This document shows positions 48,301-60,500 of a stretch of 64,000 nt of DNA, piece after piece. Numbering within the stretch: position 1 is the first letter of the stretch; the number at the start of each line of letters is the position of its first letter. A model generated the notes under the pieces. That model made no database searches, was not told the DNA's origin, and was given only the letters and a program-made list of their open reading frames with translations. This DNA comes from Lagopus muta (lineage: Eukaryota > Chordata > Aves > Galliformes > Phasianidae). Position numbers and translations under genes: made by a program. Location of the stretch: positions 16,115,501 to 16,179,500 of the forward strand of contig NC_064437.1 in NCBI RefSeq assembly GCF_023343835.1. The letters are read 5' to 3'.

Positions 48301-51300
48301 CCCATGGCCTACAGTCCTCGGGGACCTGTTTAGAAAAAAACACTGAACAAGTGACAATCACATCTGGAGCGTTCCCCCCATTGAACAACATTATGACAGT
48401 CAGTAAGATGCTGAAAATAACTGGAGCCAGTTTTTTTTTTTTTTTAAAAACTATTATAACAAGTAATACACACCAAATTATTACAACATGGCAACCAACA
48501 AAATTCTGCCATAGAAATGCAATTATGAAGTTCGTTCTCACCTGTGCCCATATGTACAGCTGCTCTAGAAGTGTTTTATCAAGGTCAGAGGTGCCTATGG
48601 CAACAATCTTTTTGCTTTCAACTAGAGTTTCAAGTTCTTGCCAATAAGGTTGCAGATACTCCAAAGAGAGATTAGCTCCATCTTCAATAGGAGGTGGAGC
48701 AATAATGACCGAATCTAACTGAGCAACTCCAAGGGAAGAACACGCTGAAAAATAACGACAGCAATTTTTTTTTCATGAGGTAAGAACATAAGCAGCATCA
48801 CATCTCAAATTCAGCAGAAACAACACAGCTGCTGCTTCACTGCTTCCAGTTCACCATTTGAGAATTCCCATTAGAAGCCAAATACCAGTAAAACAATTTC
48901 CTTAGCCAAGAATCAAACTTACAGATCTAAAATATCACAGTTTGCAGTGAAATTCATAGTGTTGTTAGTTGTTTTTTAACTGGTAAAAACTTCCTGTATC
49001 ATTGTTACAAAAACACCACACGCTTCTCACTATTTAATAAGATCTGTGTGAAGGAATAAGAACTTCCTGGAGCAAAGAATCAAACTTGAGTTTTTACAGA
49101 GATGCACATTTAGTAAGTTTACTGACTGAAATAATGCATAAATTATACTTGACTACTTATGCTTCTCTTTAAAGGAAAAGAGCATATACTTGCAACGGTC
49201 ATTAAATACATCTCAAGTGGAAAAAATGTCCTAATTTTAGATCTAAATGCTGAAGTAAAAGAAATAAAAAAGCCTTGAAGTTCAAGTTTCACACTTACCC
49301 ATGTCCACTGCATCTCTGATTGATGAAGAGCTTGATCCAACAATGAAAAGTTTTGCTGTTTTCAAAGAAACAAATCCATAACTGAACAAGCCAGCAATTA
49401 CTAAATATGCAGCATATATAGCAGTAGCAAATAGCTATTTAAGAGCTCTTGGTAAGGGCTTGTAAGAGTATTCATCAGTTCAAAAATCTGAAAAAATTCT
49501 GGAGTGTAACTGCCCAAAAACAACACTGGTCTCTTAAATTTGAGAGTTGCACAGTCTGAGAATAAGAACTCATCCAATTAGAGGCCCAGTAAGCTGTAAA
49601 GCTGGGACAGCAGTACAAAGATTTCTTCAGAACTTACTGAAGTTGGGATGTCCTAGCGTTAGTTTGGACTTCCTCCAAGTTCACCACATTTGACCTGGCA
49701 CAATTATGCAAATAAATGTGCTTCCAATGTTTTTTCTTCACTGTAGCATTATCTGTGATAATTTGCTACAGCAAAGTCAAAGATTCACAAAATATTTTTT
49801 TAATGTCCCAATGGGATGGAAATTAAAGTAGAAAAATGATGAGCGGCTTTAAAACCTGAAACATGTTTGGGTCTTTCTCAGCTAACTGATGTAAGCATGA
49901 CAGTGAGCACTGATGACATTTGACTTTGCCATTACAAAGCAAGAAGAAAAAATATATGCATGTGAACTTCCTACTACAAACAGCATATGAAACCCTTTCA
50001 TCCAACCAGATTTTTTTTAAAAAATCTGCATTCTTACCTGATACTTTCAGTTCATCCCTTTCTTCAGGATTCATTTTTTCCACAGCTTGAGCTACGGTAC
50101 ATTCCAGAACCTCTGCCATTTCCTTTAGAAATCACATGAGACAACTTGTCAATAGGTGTCAGTAAGTTTCTGAACACTATTGTTAATTCAAACACAATTC
50201 CACAACAAAAACCTTACAGAAACAGACGTAGCATCAAAGCACAGTTACACAAAAACAAAGTAACACAGCACCTCTTGACCTATGTGAAGTCAGAGGAAAA
50301 TACTGTATGACAAAAAAAGAAATACAACCCAACACAAACAACCACACACAACATATATATTGATAGGAATTACATATATATTGATACAAATTACTGGAAC
50401 AACATTTAGGAGTAACTTGCTTTTCGGATGTAAAGAGACCACTATGGCAAACTACCTTCCTAAACAAAGCAAGCAAAGAAACCCAACAGCTTCCTCAGCT
50501 GAGAATTCTTATTTCCCCATCAACAGGATTCTTTACTTCAGTGAATCTCAAGAGGCTAAGAAATATCACACATGAAAACAAACAGAGAAAAAGCAACCAA
50601 AAAGGAGGGTTGAGAAATACTATTTTAAGGTATCTGGAGCTGCAGACATTCATAAAATTTCAGTAGATTCATTCATATTTTAAAAGTACATATTTGTGTT
50701 CAAATGTAAGGTGCACAGTCTCTCCTACCTGATTCTGATCTCTTCCAACCTTTGAGCTCCATTCAGTCAGTGTTTTCTGAATGCAGTCCCGCACCTAAAA
50801 AATATTTTGACATTCAGGTGCATTTATGTTTCAGTTGCATAGAAATACAATGATTCACAGACATATGGCAGACAGCAGGTAAACTCGTGATCCAATTTCT
50901 TCAACCACAAATGATTCTTCTTCCATAGTTTCCATACGAAACTTGTTCAAGCAAGCTAACTCTAGAAGAATTCTTCTCCTCTTTCAAAGGGTTTTAGCAG
51001 TAACACAAGTACCGTACTTCATTTATTTCTGACCAACACCATCCTAAAAGGAATTGTATGCAAGAAATAGATGCCTACATTGTGGGTTTCTTTTTTTTTT
51101 TTAAATACAAAGATTGTTAAGTTGCAAAGTAAACAGATAATAGCATATGTGCTGTAACAACATCAGTCACTTATTACATTCATAACCTCTCTTTCCAAGG
51201 TGCAACCCTTTTCCACCTTCTTATTCCATTCTATCAAATTTCTAGGAGGATCCTTTAGATCCTACCTTCAGTTGCACTTTTCCTTCTTCCAGATGTGAAA

Positions 51301-53724
51301 TAGATCTGGTAACAATTCTGACTATGAATATGAATAGGTTTGCCTTTCTACACTCATTAAGCCTCAGTAAGCCAATTAACAAACTGAACATTGCACCAGT
51401 GCTTCAGCTGTACCTGTACCCTTCCCTCTAACATGCCACCCTGCAGACTAATGCTATGCACTGTCAGACTATCTGCTGTGAGAGAAGCACTCCAAAAGCC
51501 CATGTTGCTGAAAGGGCAGTAAAGCATTTTATATCTGTGCAAATACCTTCTTATATCTCTGAATGGCAGTTTCCTGGGACAACTAACACGAACTCAGAAC
51601 CCATTACACTCCACACCAAGGCCAATGCTCTAAAGGGAGCCTACAAAGAGGAGGGGAATCAACTCTTTGAAAGAGTTGACAACTGCAGAGCAAGGGGAAA
51701 TGGTTTTAAGTTGAGGGAGGGGAGATTTAGGTTGGATGCTGGGGGAAATTCTTTACTATGAGAATGGTAACGTGCTGGAACAGGCTGCACAGAGAGGGTT
51801 TGGATGGAGGTGTTCAAGGCCAGGTCGGATGGGGCCCTGGGCAGCCTGGTCTAGTATTAAACAGGGAGGTTGGTGGCCCTGCATGTGGCAGGGGGTTGGA
51901 GATTCATGATCCTTGAGGTCCCTTCCAACCCTGGCCATTCTGTGATACCACCATACAGGAATCCAACACCACAAAGACAAGACATAATCCTGTAAGAACA
52001 CTATGTGTGACACTTAAAACGTGAGGAATAAAGTAATTGACTCAAAAGTCAAGAACTGATTTCACTAAGCAGCTATCTGTGACGCTAGAATTCTTTAACA
52101 TTATGTTCCCATCAACATGGGCAATCTTCTCCTGTCTGAAGAAAAGTGCAGGACTGCTCAAGATGTATATCCCATTTCTACTACTTTGCCACTCCCTGTT
52201 GCTGCAGTGCTGGATTGAACAAAGCTCTGTCCCCAGGGCACACCGCCTCCTCCCAGCACAGTCAGGCACACAGTGCGCCCGTGCCTCTGAGCAGCGCAGC
52301 GGTTATAGCTCACTGCTACCAGCCCTACAGTTCATTCTTCTCAACGTTCTGCTTCTGTTCTCACACTAGGAACACCACACACTGCCACACTAAGCAGAAT
52401 AGATTAAAACTCACTTATTTCTGATAAATTATGCTGGTTTTGGAATCCCAGCAATGCCAGCAAGTTGGCAGCCTTATGTTTAAATGAAAACGTCTCTGTA
52501 ATCAAATGTCCAGAAATACCCCAATGGACCAGCTATGCACACCGCCATTCTTCAATAACCTTCCAGATGGTACTGACACCATTTGCTGGTGATGCTGCAG
52601 CATCCTCTTAGCTGCAAGATCTATTTCACACGGGCCACAGCAATCAGTAATGGGGCCAAAATAAGAGCCATTACTTCACAACATCCACATAAAAGTACAA
52701 GGAACTCTTCCTTGGTATCGCATTGCCTTTCTGCATGGTCACCACTCCCATGGTCTGCGTGCAGTCGCACACTCAGCCAACTTATAACACAGCATCATGT
52801 CAGTGCAGCTCTAAGCAGCTCTGCTGAGTGCATGAGGTCAAGTTTCAGGCACCTGGTCAGACAGCAAAGCAGGAGCTCTGTAGTCCACAGCCACAGGATG
52901 CCCCAGTTGGCTAGAATGATTGCAGGCGATGGCATCCAGTGCTAGAGGTAATGGCTTTGAAATATTAATCAAAAGTACATTTAAAAACAGCAGATCACTT
53001 TAGTCTTCAAAGAAGACATCAGCGACTGCACTTCGCCTAAACTTGTCACCGTCACTGAAGCATTAAAATGATTCTAAGTTGGAAAGGAGAACCTCACTGC
53101 TTGAAATGAGGGTTTGCGTCACGTCATTCTCCTGAACGAAGCACGAGGAACCCCTCGCCTTACAGCCTGATTCCCCGAGACCAGACGCACGACGCGGTTA
53201 CATCAGGCACAGCCTCAACCACCACAGCTTACCAGCCCCGGCGCTGCCCTCAAGGCGGACAGCACTTCACCGGCCGCTCGGCCCGACGCGTTTCGACGCA
53301 GCCGCTCCGGGCCCACGGGATCAGCCCCACCCCCAGCCCGAACGCCGCCGGCCCGGCCCGCACCGCGCAGCGGCCGCCGCAACACCGCCGCGCCGTCGGC
53401 ATTTCTCACGGCGGCTGCGGGGAGGCACGGCCTGCCGGATCGCGTCGCCCTTGGTAACGGGCGCCCGGAAAGCGAGCGGACGAAGCCCCGAAGGTCGGCT
53501 GTATCTCTACAGACGCGCCGGCGGAGGGCCCCCAGCGCTCCCTCAGGCGCCAGCCCACAGTCTCCCGCCGCAGGGCCCCTGACGGCCCGGGGCCGCCCGC
53601 TCACCTCCTCGCTGGGGGTGGCGGGGCACTTCTTGCGGCCGCAGCCCCAGCTCAGCAGGTTGCCGGTCTGCAGGTTGAGGGTATCCGCTCGCTCCAGCAG
53701 AGCGCGAGCGCCTTCCGTCTCCAT
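45353..53724 (-). CDS. GCLM: Glutamate-cysteine ligase modifier (regulatory) subunit, 7 coding exons
   Basis: Exons in reading order: 53,724-53,605; 50,794-50,729; 50,122-50,038; 49,355-49,299; 48,744-48,542; 47,402-47,288; 45,522-45,353. All introns are GT-AG, with phases that join without a break to 271 codons plus TAA (human, 274). The protein opens METEGARALLERADTLNLQT, like human ...ALLARARTLHLQTGNLL. It carries SKKIVAIGTSDLDKT at about 153-167, NQVNLASCCVMPPDLTAFAK at about 183-202, and ends GYIMQAKRNAS. It has the aldo/keto-reductase-like fold but serves as a non-catalytic partner. It binds GCLC in the cytosol, lowers the Km for glutamate and relieves glutathione feedback, so it sets the rate-limiting step of glutathione synthesis. 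Start chosen on conserved N-terminus and Kozak GCCATGG. Frame intact. Confidence 0.97.
51600..51955 (+). mobile_element. CR1 LINE 3' fragment in GCLM intron 1
   Basis: It contains the CR1 3' region in order: GGGGAGATTTAGGTTGGATG near 51,719, GAGGGTTTGGATGGAGGTGTTC near 51,794 in pieces, and the terminal block CTTGAGGTCCCTTCCAACC near 51,923, with a CATTCTGTGAT tail. It is inserted antisense to GCLM and is only moderately diverged from consensus. The left boundary is approximate. Confidence 0.88.
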
Positions 53725-53762
53725 GGCGAAGCCTCGCGCTGCAGCGGCACCGAGTGGCGCCG

Positions 53763-53771
53763 TGACTCAGC
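53763..53771 (+). promoter_or_regulatory. GCLM: Antioxidant response element TGACTCAGC(A) upstream of GCLM
   Basis: TGACTCAGCA matches the NRF2/small-MAF consensus TGACnnnGC(A) at every fixed position. It also contains an AP-1 core, TGACTCA. It lies 39 bp upstream of the GCLM start codon. Mammalian GCLM is a classic NRF2 target with a promoter ARE, so the motif has a ready explanation. Whether it is upstream of the cap site or within the 5' UTR cannot be told from the sequence. Confidence 0.75.
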
Positions 53772-54432
53772 AGACGGAGGGGCGGGCGGCCCGCGCTTTG
53801 TAACCGCCCGCGGTCACATGGCGCGAGGACAATGGGCGGCGGGGCGGAGCGGGGAGGGCCTGGCCTGGAAGGCAGCGCGCACCGAGCGCCGCTCGCTCCG
53901 CCGTCGCAGCCTCACGCGCGCCGGCGGGGCGGAGCGAGAGGTCGAGGCGGGCGGCCGCTCCGCTCCGTGCGGACGGTGGCCGGCTGCGGCCGCTGAACCA
54001 ATGGCGCTCGTTTAGCTCGCGGAAATCGCCGCAGCCATGCGAGGTTCGGTCGCGGCGCTGTGAGTAATGCGTGGGGATCCAGAGAAGACGAGCAAGGAGC
54101 CCTCAGAGGAACCGGGTGCCCGTTTGGTTCTGTCGTGCTTTCTTTCGGATGAAACTTAAAACGCAGTGCAGCGACGTCACGGCGGTTCCGCAGCAGCCGT
54201 GACAGCGAGCGCGCCGCCGATTTGCGAAAGCACGGATTTTATTTCATAAACCACAAAAACCTGGAGCGCCGCGCCACCCGGCGCTGCGTCCCGCACTCAC
54301 GACTGCCCCGGCGAGGAGCGCACCCCGCAGCACCGCCCCCGAGCGGAACCGAACGTCGCGATATCCGCACGGCCGAGCGACGGAAGCCTCACGCTCCGGG
54401 TCCGGCGGCGAAGCTGCTGCCTCGCGCTTCCC

Positions 54433-54483
54433 GGGGCGGGGCGGGGCGGGGCCAGAAGGGGCGGAGCCCGACGGGGCGGGGCC
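54433..54483 (+). promoter_or_regulatory. Clustered GC boxes (Sp1-type) before the TECR-family start
   Basis: Three overlapping GGGGCGGGG sites occupy 54,433-54,452, and another lies at 54,473-54,482, about 100-150 bp before the ATG at 54,580. This is the usual spacing for a TATA-less CpG promoter directing rightward transcription. Confidence 0.5.
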
Positions 54484-54579
54484 GGGCGCTCCCGCTCGCC
54501 GCGGGTCCCCTCCGCGGGGCCGGCGCCGCCCGATCGGCAGCGGCGCGAGGCCGGGGACGGCGCCGCGGCGGCGCGCAGG

Positions 54580-57500
54580 ATGGGCGGCAGGGCCGGCTTC
54601 TTCGAGGTGGGTGCGGGTGGCGGCCGTGCCGGGGGGTGAGCCCGCAGAGACGGCCGCCGGCGAAGGGGCGGCCGGGAACCCGGCGGGCCGGGAGCCGTCT
54701 CATCCGCAGTGAGGCGCCGGGAGCCGGAGCCGCCGCTTAGCGGTGCCGCGCGGAGGTTCCGGGCTCCTTGCGGGGAGCCGCGGGGCGGATCTCCGGGCCG
54801 CCTCGAGCGGCGATACCCAGCCGCGCCGGGCGGGCCGGAGGCGGCGAGGAACGCTCTCGGTACCCGGCGTCCTCTCCTTTTGTGTGGGGCCGCGTTCGCG
54901 CTCCGAGAGGGACGAGCGGGGCCGCCGGCGGGCGCTGCGTCCGTTCGTCTGCTTGTGCGTGCGGGGTGAGATGGACCTGGAGGGCCGGAAGGGAGACGGA
55001 CCCACTCTCCGCGAGGACGAGACTGGCTAATGCAAAGATCCCTAGCGGTGCCCGTATTACACAGCCAGGCGGTGCTGGCTAAATGCCAGCTGCCCTGTGG
55101 ATCTGCGGGCTCGCGCTTGGTGTGCTCCGGCGCAAGACTCAACTAAAAACGCATTTCACCCAGTGCAAAATACACAAAATAACAAAACAGTTGTTACTGT
55201 AACATTAACGGGCTCCAAAACAAGAGAAAAGAGCCTGCTTCTGCGCAGCCTAGAAGTTGAGATGTTGCTTTTCAAAGGGATAAAAGTTTTTTGGATGTCA
55301 CACGCGACGCACTGAGCTGTCTGTAGCTGCATTGGGAGCGAGGTGGGTGCCCACTCTGCCTCTTCCCTGTAATGCTGACCTCCCAAGTTTTTAGGAAAAA
55401 TGCCCAACCTTGTCACCGCCTCCTGCATTTCTACTGCTGTCCCACGGTCTTGAGAAATCCAGATGCAGGAGCAGGCACTCAGCGGATGCCTCTCAATGTC
55501 CTCACTGTCTGACCTGCAGTTTGGTCTCCTGCTCCCATTGTACCAAGCTTCTTTATAACACCCATTACTCTAAAGCGGGGACAAACGTGAGAAAGTAGAA
55601 TGATTTGTTCCACTCCCCTGGGCAGAATGGAGCAGCAGAGCCTGCTCTTGGTGTCTAATCAATATCCTCTGTCTAAGCAACGCTAATGTAAATTCGGACG
55701 TCTCATGAATTTACATGCCAGCTTTGTTTCTTAGTCCTTTTCTCTGCATAGCAGATAATGGTCAAAAGCAGATGTGCCTGAAGTCATGCAGTGTGTGTCA
55801 GAGCAGACCCAAGGTGTGGCGCTGGACAGGGCAGCATGGGGTGCTGTTGCCTATCGCTTCCTGCGCTGTTCTCACTTATTTGCTTTCGCTTACAAGTTCA
55901 AGGCTGCTCGGTATGCTGAACTGCACTTCCTCAGCAAACATCTGAAACTGAGTTATCAAAACCAGAAGATGAATGTTCCACCACTCCCAAGACTTCATAA
56001 GAGAAAAAAAATCTCTACTGATACCACAAGTGGTAATATTCCCTATTTTGGATTAGTGTGCAATTCTATACATATCTCTGTATATCTCAAAACCTTTTGC
56101 CCTTTATTGCTTCTCTGTGGTGCCTCCTTGTAAGAATTACAGAGCACTTTGCAAACACCAAACTCTTGCTCTCTGACCTTTTTCTAATATGACAGTTTAG
56201 TTTAGCAGAGATTTATCAGAATTGGAATATTCCTGTTTGGGGGCATTTTATCAAGGCCAGTATGTAATCAATTTCATATTGAGTATGTGGGAAAGTCCTC
56301 TCCCTTACCCATAAATGAACCTACAAGAAGATGGGCAAGAGCATGAGACTACTTGTGATCAGACACTGGCTGTTAATTCTTTTACAAGAGTATTTCTTAC
56401 TGCTGCTAAAGACTTCCAAAATAGGGAACGTATTAATATGACTTTGAAGAAACCAGTGGTAGAAGGTAGATGGAGCTTTGGAATCACCTTCAACCTTTTT
56501 CTTTGAATTGGCTATGTTCAAAGTTCAGTGCCAAGAACTATGAGCAACAACTAAATTAAGCCCAAGTATGCTGGATCTAATGGATCAGCACAAAAAGTCC
56601 AGATGGGCAGAGTGATTTGCCTCTACTTTACAAGACGTCTGCATCAGAACTGATAGATGGTCAGGTCCCCTGCACTCCTAGACCCACGTCTAGATGACTG
56701 CCTGCATGCTTCTTGTTCTGCAGTAATGCTACAGTGGGTCTTGTTTGGGTGCTGGTATGTTTATCATTTCATCTCACAGCTGTTTTATCACTAATAGCTC
56801 AGAAGAAAAGTAGCAAGAACAGTTACTGTTCAGAGCTGTGTGCATGCCTGACAGTACTGGAGAAAGATTCATTGCCCAGAATGTAGAGATTTATGATAGA
56901 GATTGGTATCTAGAACTGATGTTCTCTAGGAGTGCTCATTTATCTAAATTGATTAGAAAATAACTCTTCTGCCTATTTTAGATGTGTTTCTAAGCTTATG
57001 ATATGACTGATCCTGAAAGTGCCAGCTTTTCTCCTTTCCCTACAAAGGGTTTATATGAGATGCTCAGACATAAATATCTGTAGCACAGAGCTCTGAAGTT
57101 AGGCTGATGAATTCTCTTTTTTTTTTTCTTTTTTTTCTGTTTAACAGGTTTAGGTCTTCAAAAGCATTGCATGTAGGAAAAATAGAATGGTCTTCTGTCT
57201 TCCTAGAGGAAATATGCTTAAGCAAATACTGTAGAGAATCAGTGTCGTAAGAAATTCAGTTGTAATTTTGCTTCCTTAACTAGTTTGGACGGGAAGTGCC
57301 TTTTGTAAGCAGTTCTAACCAGAAATGTTTTGGAGTCTTCATTCCCCGAGGATAGACTGAGCTGACATATGCAGTACTGCTAAAAGCAACGATGTACTGC
57401 CTCCCTCCTCCCCCCCGTCCTTGCTGGCATTTAAGTTTTCTCCCCCTTCTGACTGTGATGAAAACCTTCTGAATGCAGGGGGATGGCTGCTGCCTGGCCA

Positions 57501-60500
57501 ACATTGCTGAGATGTCGCAGCTCCTGTTACAAAGGCTTCTTCCACTCAGAGCTATGCTGTCTAGAGCCTCATCAAGTAGAGACACTGAGAGCAAGTGCCA
57601 AAAGCAGGACTGCAGAAGATTTTAAGATTCTGTATTCTCTAAGAGCTGCCCAAGCAAGACAAGGCCATGTGTTTCAACATGTTTCAACAGTCATTTAAAG
57701 GGAGACTGCAGAAAATTGCCCTGCCATTTGAAAATGTCATCTGCTTTCGCAAGTAACACATGCAATTATCATCACAGAAAGATGAGAATATGGGGAAAAA
57801 CATTCTCCCTTTCTCTTCTCTCATCCGTTCTCCATATCCAAAACACTTTGTACAGACAGCTGTGTTGCTTCATTTAAGAGATGGGCAATTTGTTCTTTTT
57901 CTTCATGGAACTTAAGAGAGAAACTCTAAATTTTGTAGAGGGAAATGTGACAGTAAAATGTTACTTGGCAGGGAGTACCTGGAGCCATTCAGGGTTTGAA
58001 GGCTGCTTTTGAAAGCTAAAGTCTTATTTTAGAGACAATAATGGACTTATTTGAAGTATATTTTATAAACTAGATGTGATTAAAAAAAGCACAGCCCCCT
58101 CCTCCCTTCAGTCTCTTCAATTCCATGTTTGACGTGTACCCTGGATTTACATTTTCACATTCATCCACCAAATGATTCATGAAAAGTAGTAATGGAACTA
58201 TAGATACTGAAGTTCAATATTGCAAATCACAGTGCTGATTCAAAGAAATGATTGTGTTTTCACAGAGAATTTATAAGCCTTTTCTACCTGAATATTGCCA
58301 CTGTGGAAAATAATTACTATGAACTAGAGCCCTGAGCTATAGATAGTCTCTTTTTCCACACGTAAAAGGCTAGGAAGTGCTGTTGAAAAGCCTGGATATC
58401 TACTTAGTATTGCATCAAAGCTGACTTAGATTCTCAGATGGAAGCATTCCAGCCTGCTTAGTAGTGACAGTGATACTCAGTGAATGATGTGAGTCTTCAG
58501 CATGACTGGGAAATTGGCAATGTGCAGCCCTGTGTTAGCCAGGGCAAGAAAATACCCACTGAGTCAGAATTAACTGGTGCAGGCCACTTTCCCATCTTGT
58601 GTATCCTCTTGGAAGATATCATGGTAACAAAAACTGGAAAGCTTTCATAGGCTTTCAGGAGTCAGAATTCACTGTAATAACCTCTAACACACAAAACTCT
58701 AACAGCTTGTTTGTTTGTTTGTTTGTTTGTTTTTTGGAGAGGGGACAAAAATTCAGCCTCCCACTCTAAGGGAATAAAGTGTTACTTTCCTTCCTGACTT
58801 ATTCTTACAGACTGTTTCAATCAGTTATATAAATGGATTTCTCATTCTGAAGGATGACTGTAGCCCTACAATTGCTGCCCTTCACAGGCCCAAATCAAGA
58901 AAGCAAGCTAAGCTTGCCATGCAGTCACGTTAGGCACCCAGCTCCAAGAGTGGTTACGACAATTTGCTTAAGCTATCCATCCAAGTTTACTTCAACTCCA
59001 GCCCTTCACTGGGTGGGATATCAGAAGGCATCAGATGCAGGGAAAGGATGCACAGAATGACAGTGGAAGGAAGCGATGCTTAAAGCAATCCAGAAAGATG
59101 GGGATTTAGGATTTCTCTTTGGTAGAAGATTCCGGCTTTTTACTGGAAAACATTCCTGCCCTTTCCTGTCTGTACTTTTTGGTCTCCTGAATCCTTTATT
59201 CCTTGGTGGCCCAGATTCTATGAGAGGAGTTGGTAATGGTATAAAAGACAGTCTATAGCAGGTTTCCGTTTCTTGGCTGTGTGTCTAACCATTATATATA
59301 AAGCATGAAGGACCACATCACCTTCTTTGCAATAGCTTAGTTTCATTCAGAATTAATTTAAATGCTCTGCTTCGTGCTGACCTTGGAATGATGCTGCTAC
59401 TGGATCAAGGTCCTTAAGGGTTTACATGCAAGCATGCCTAGCTAACAAGTCTGAAACAGGTGGAAGAAATAGAAAGATACTGAGTTTCAGTACATTCCAG
59501 ATGATCGTTCTCGTGAGCATACATAGGAGCAGAATCTAGGAGGCTGAGCAGTAAAACACCTGGTGTGTATTTTGTGAACTTGTGCACATTAGACATCTGC
59601 TTTATGAAAGAGAAATTTAATTGTCCAAGTATCACTGCATCTCCTTTTTTAAACTAGGTGAAATAGTAGTAAGATGAAATTTCATGAAATATGAGCTCTT
59701 CAGAGAGGTAAGGCTTTATCTAGTTGAACTACTGACAGAATAATTGTTCTTAACAGATTAGGATGAAATTTGGCTTTGTGGTAATGACTGAAAACTACAG
59801 CAGTTTCCCCTTGGCTTAACTCTAATGACTTAAAGGAAGTTATTTCCAATATGCCCTAGTGAGAAATCACACTGAGCCATGTCTGCTTCCTTCATAAAAA
59901 ACACAGTATTCCAGAAAATTCTAAGAGAATAGAGAAAATGACTAATACTATAGGAAGAATAAAATGTTTAGAAAGATATAGTTGGGACTGTGGCAACCAG
60001 GGATTTTTTTTTGGGGGGGGGGGTGGTTGAATTAAAGGACCCTCACTGATATAAGCAGTCCAATAGTTCAGGGATAATTCTTTCGTTTTGCATAGCTCTC
60101 TCTTGGGCTGCTTGGTTCCTGGGCTGTAAAATAAGCAGGTTTGGGGTTGGGTTTTTTTTTTCCTAACTTAAAAATAAACCAATACAATACATGCTTATGT
60201 TGGTGTTCAAAAAATCTCTCTAAGCTGAAGTTTGGAGTTTACTGAATCTGCTGAGTACAAATGACTGCAAATTATGCTTCCAACATGCAGAAACATGATG
60301 TGTCAGTACTTCCTTAAAAGTTACTCACATCACTTTTGAATATCTGTTGATTAACTTTAAACTGAGAGAAATTGATTTATTGTATTTTTGTAATCCTATT
60401 AGAGACAGCATCTTAAAAAAAAAAAAAAAGTTCACTCAACCATTTTTCCCCTGTGGATAAACTTTCTAATCTTCTGAATAAATATCTAACACTTGAAAGT

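Larger units (their letters stand above)
53110..55060. promoter_or_regulatory. Shared CpG island between GCLM (leftward) and a TECR-family gene (rightward)
   Basis: A CpG-dense block of about 1.9 kb spans both start codons, which are 855 bp apart and point away from each other. No TATA box is seen. GC boxes cluster at 54,433-54,452 and 54,473-54,483 near the rightward gene. A CCAAT box lies at 53,998-54,002. An antioxidant response element lies next to GCLM. The layout is a typical bidirectional promoter, although each gene could have its own core promoter inside the island. Confidence 0.8.

Noticed and set aside
54222-55142. Long overlapping open frames on both strands (up to 281 codons) in the GCLM/TECR island
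   Set aside because: GC-rich DNA lacks stop codons. The frames overlap in several phases, have low-complexity Arg/Pro/Gly/Ala composition and no domain. Only the short MGGRAGFFE exon is supported by a splice partner.
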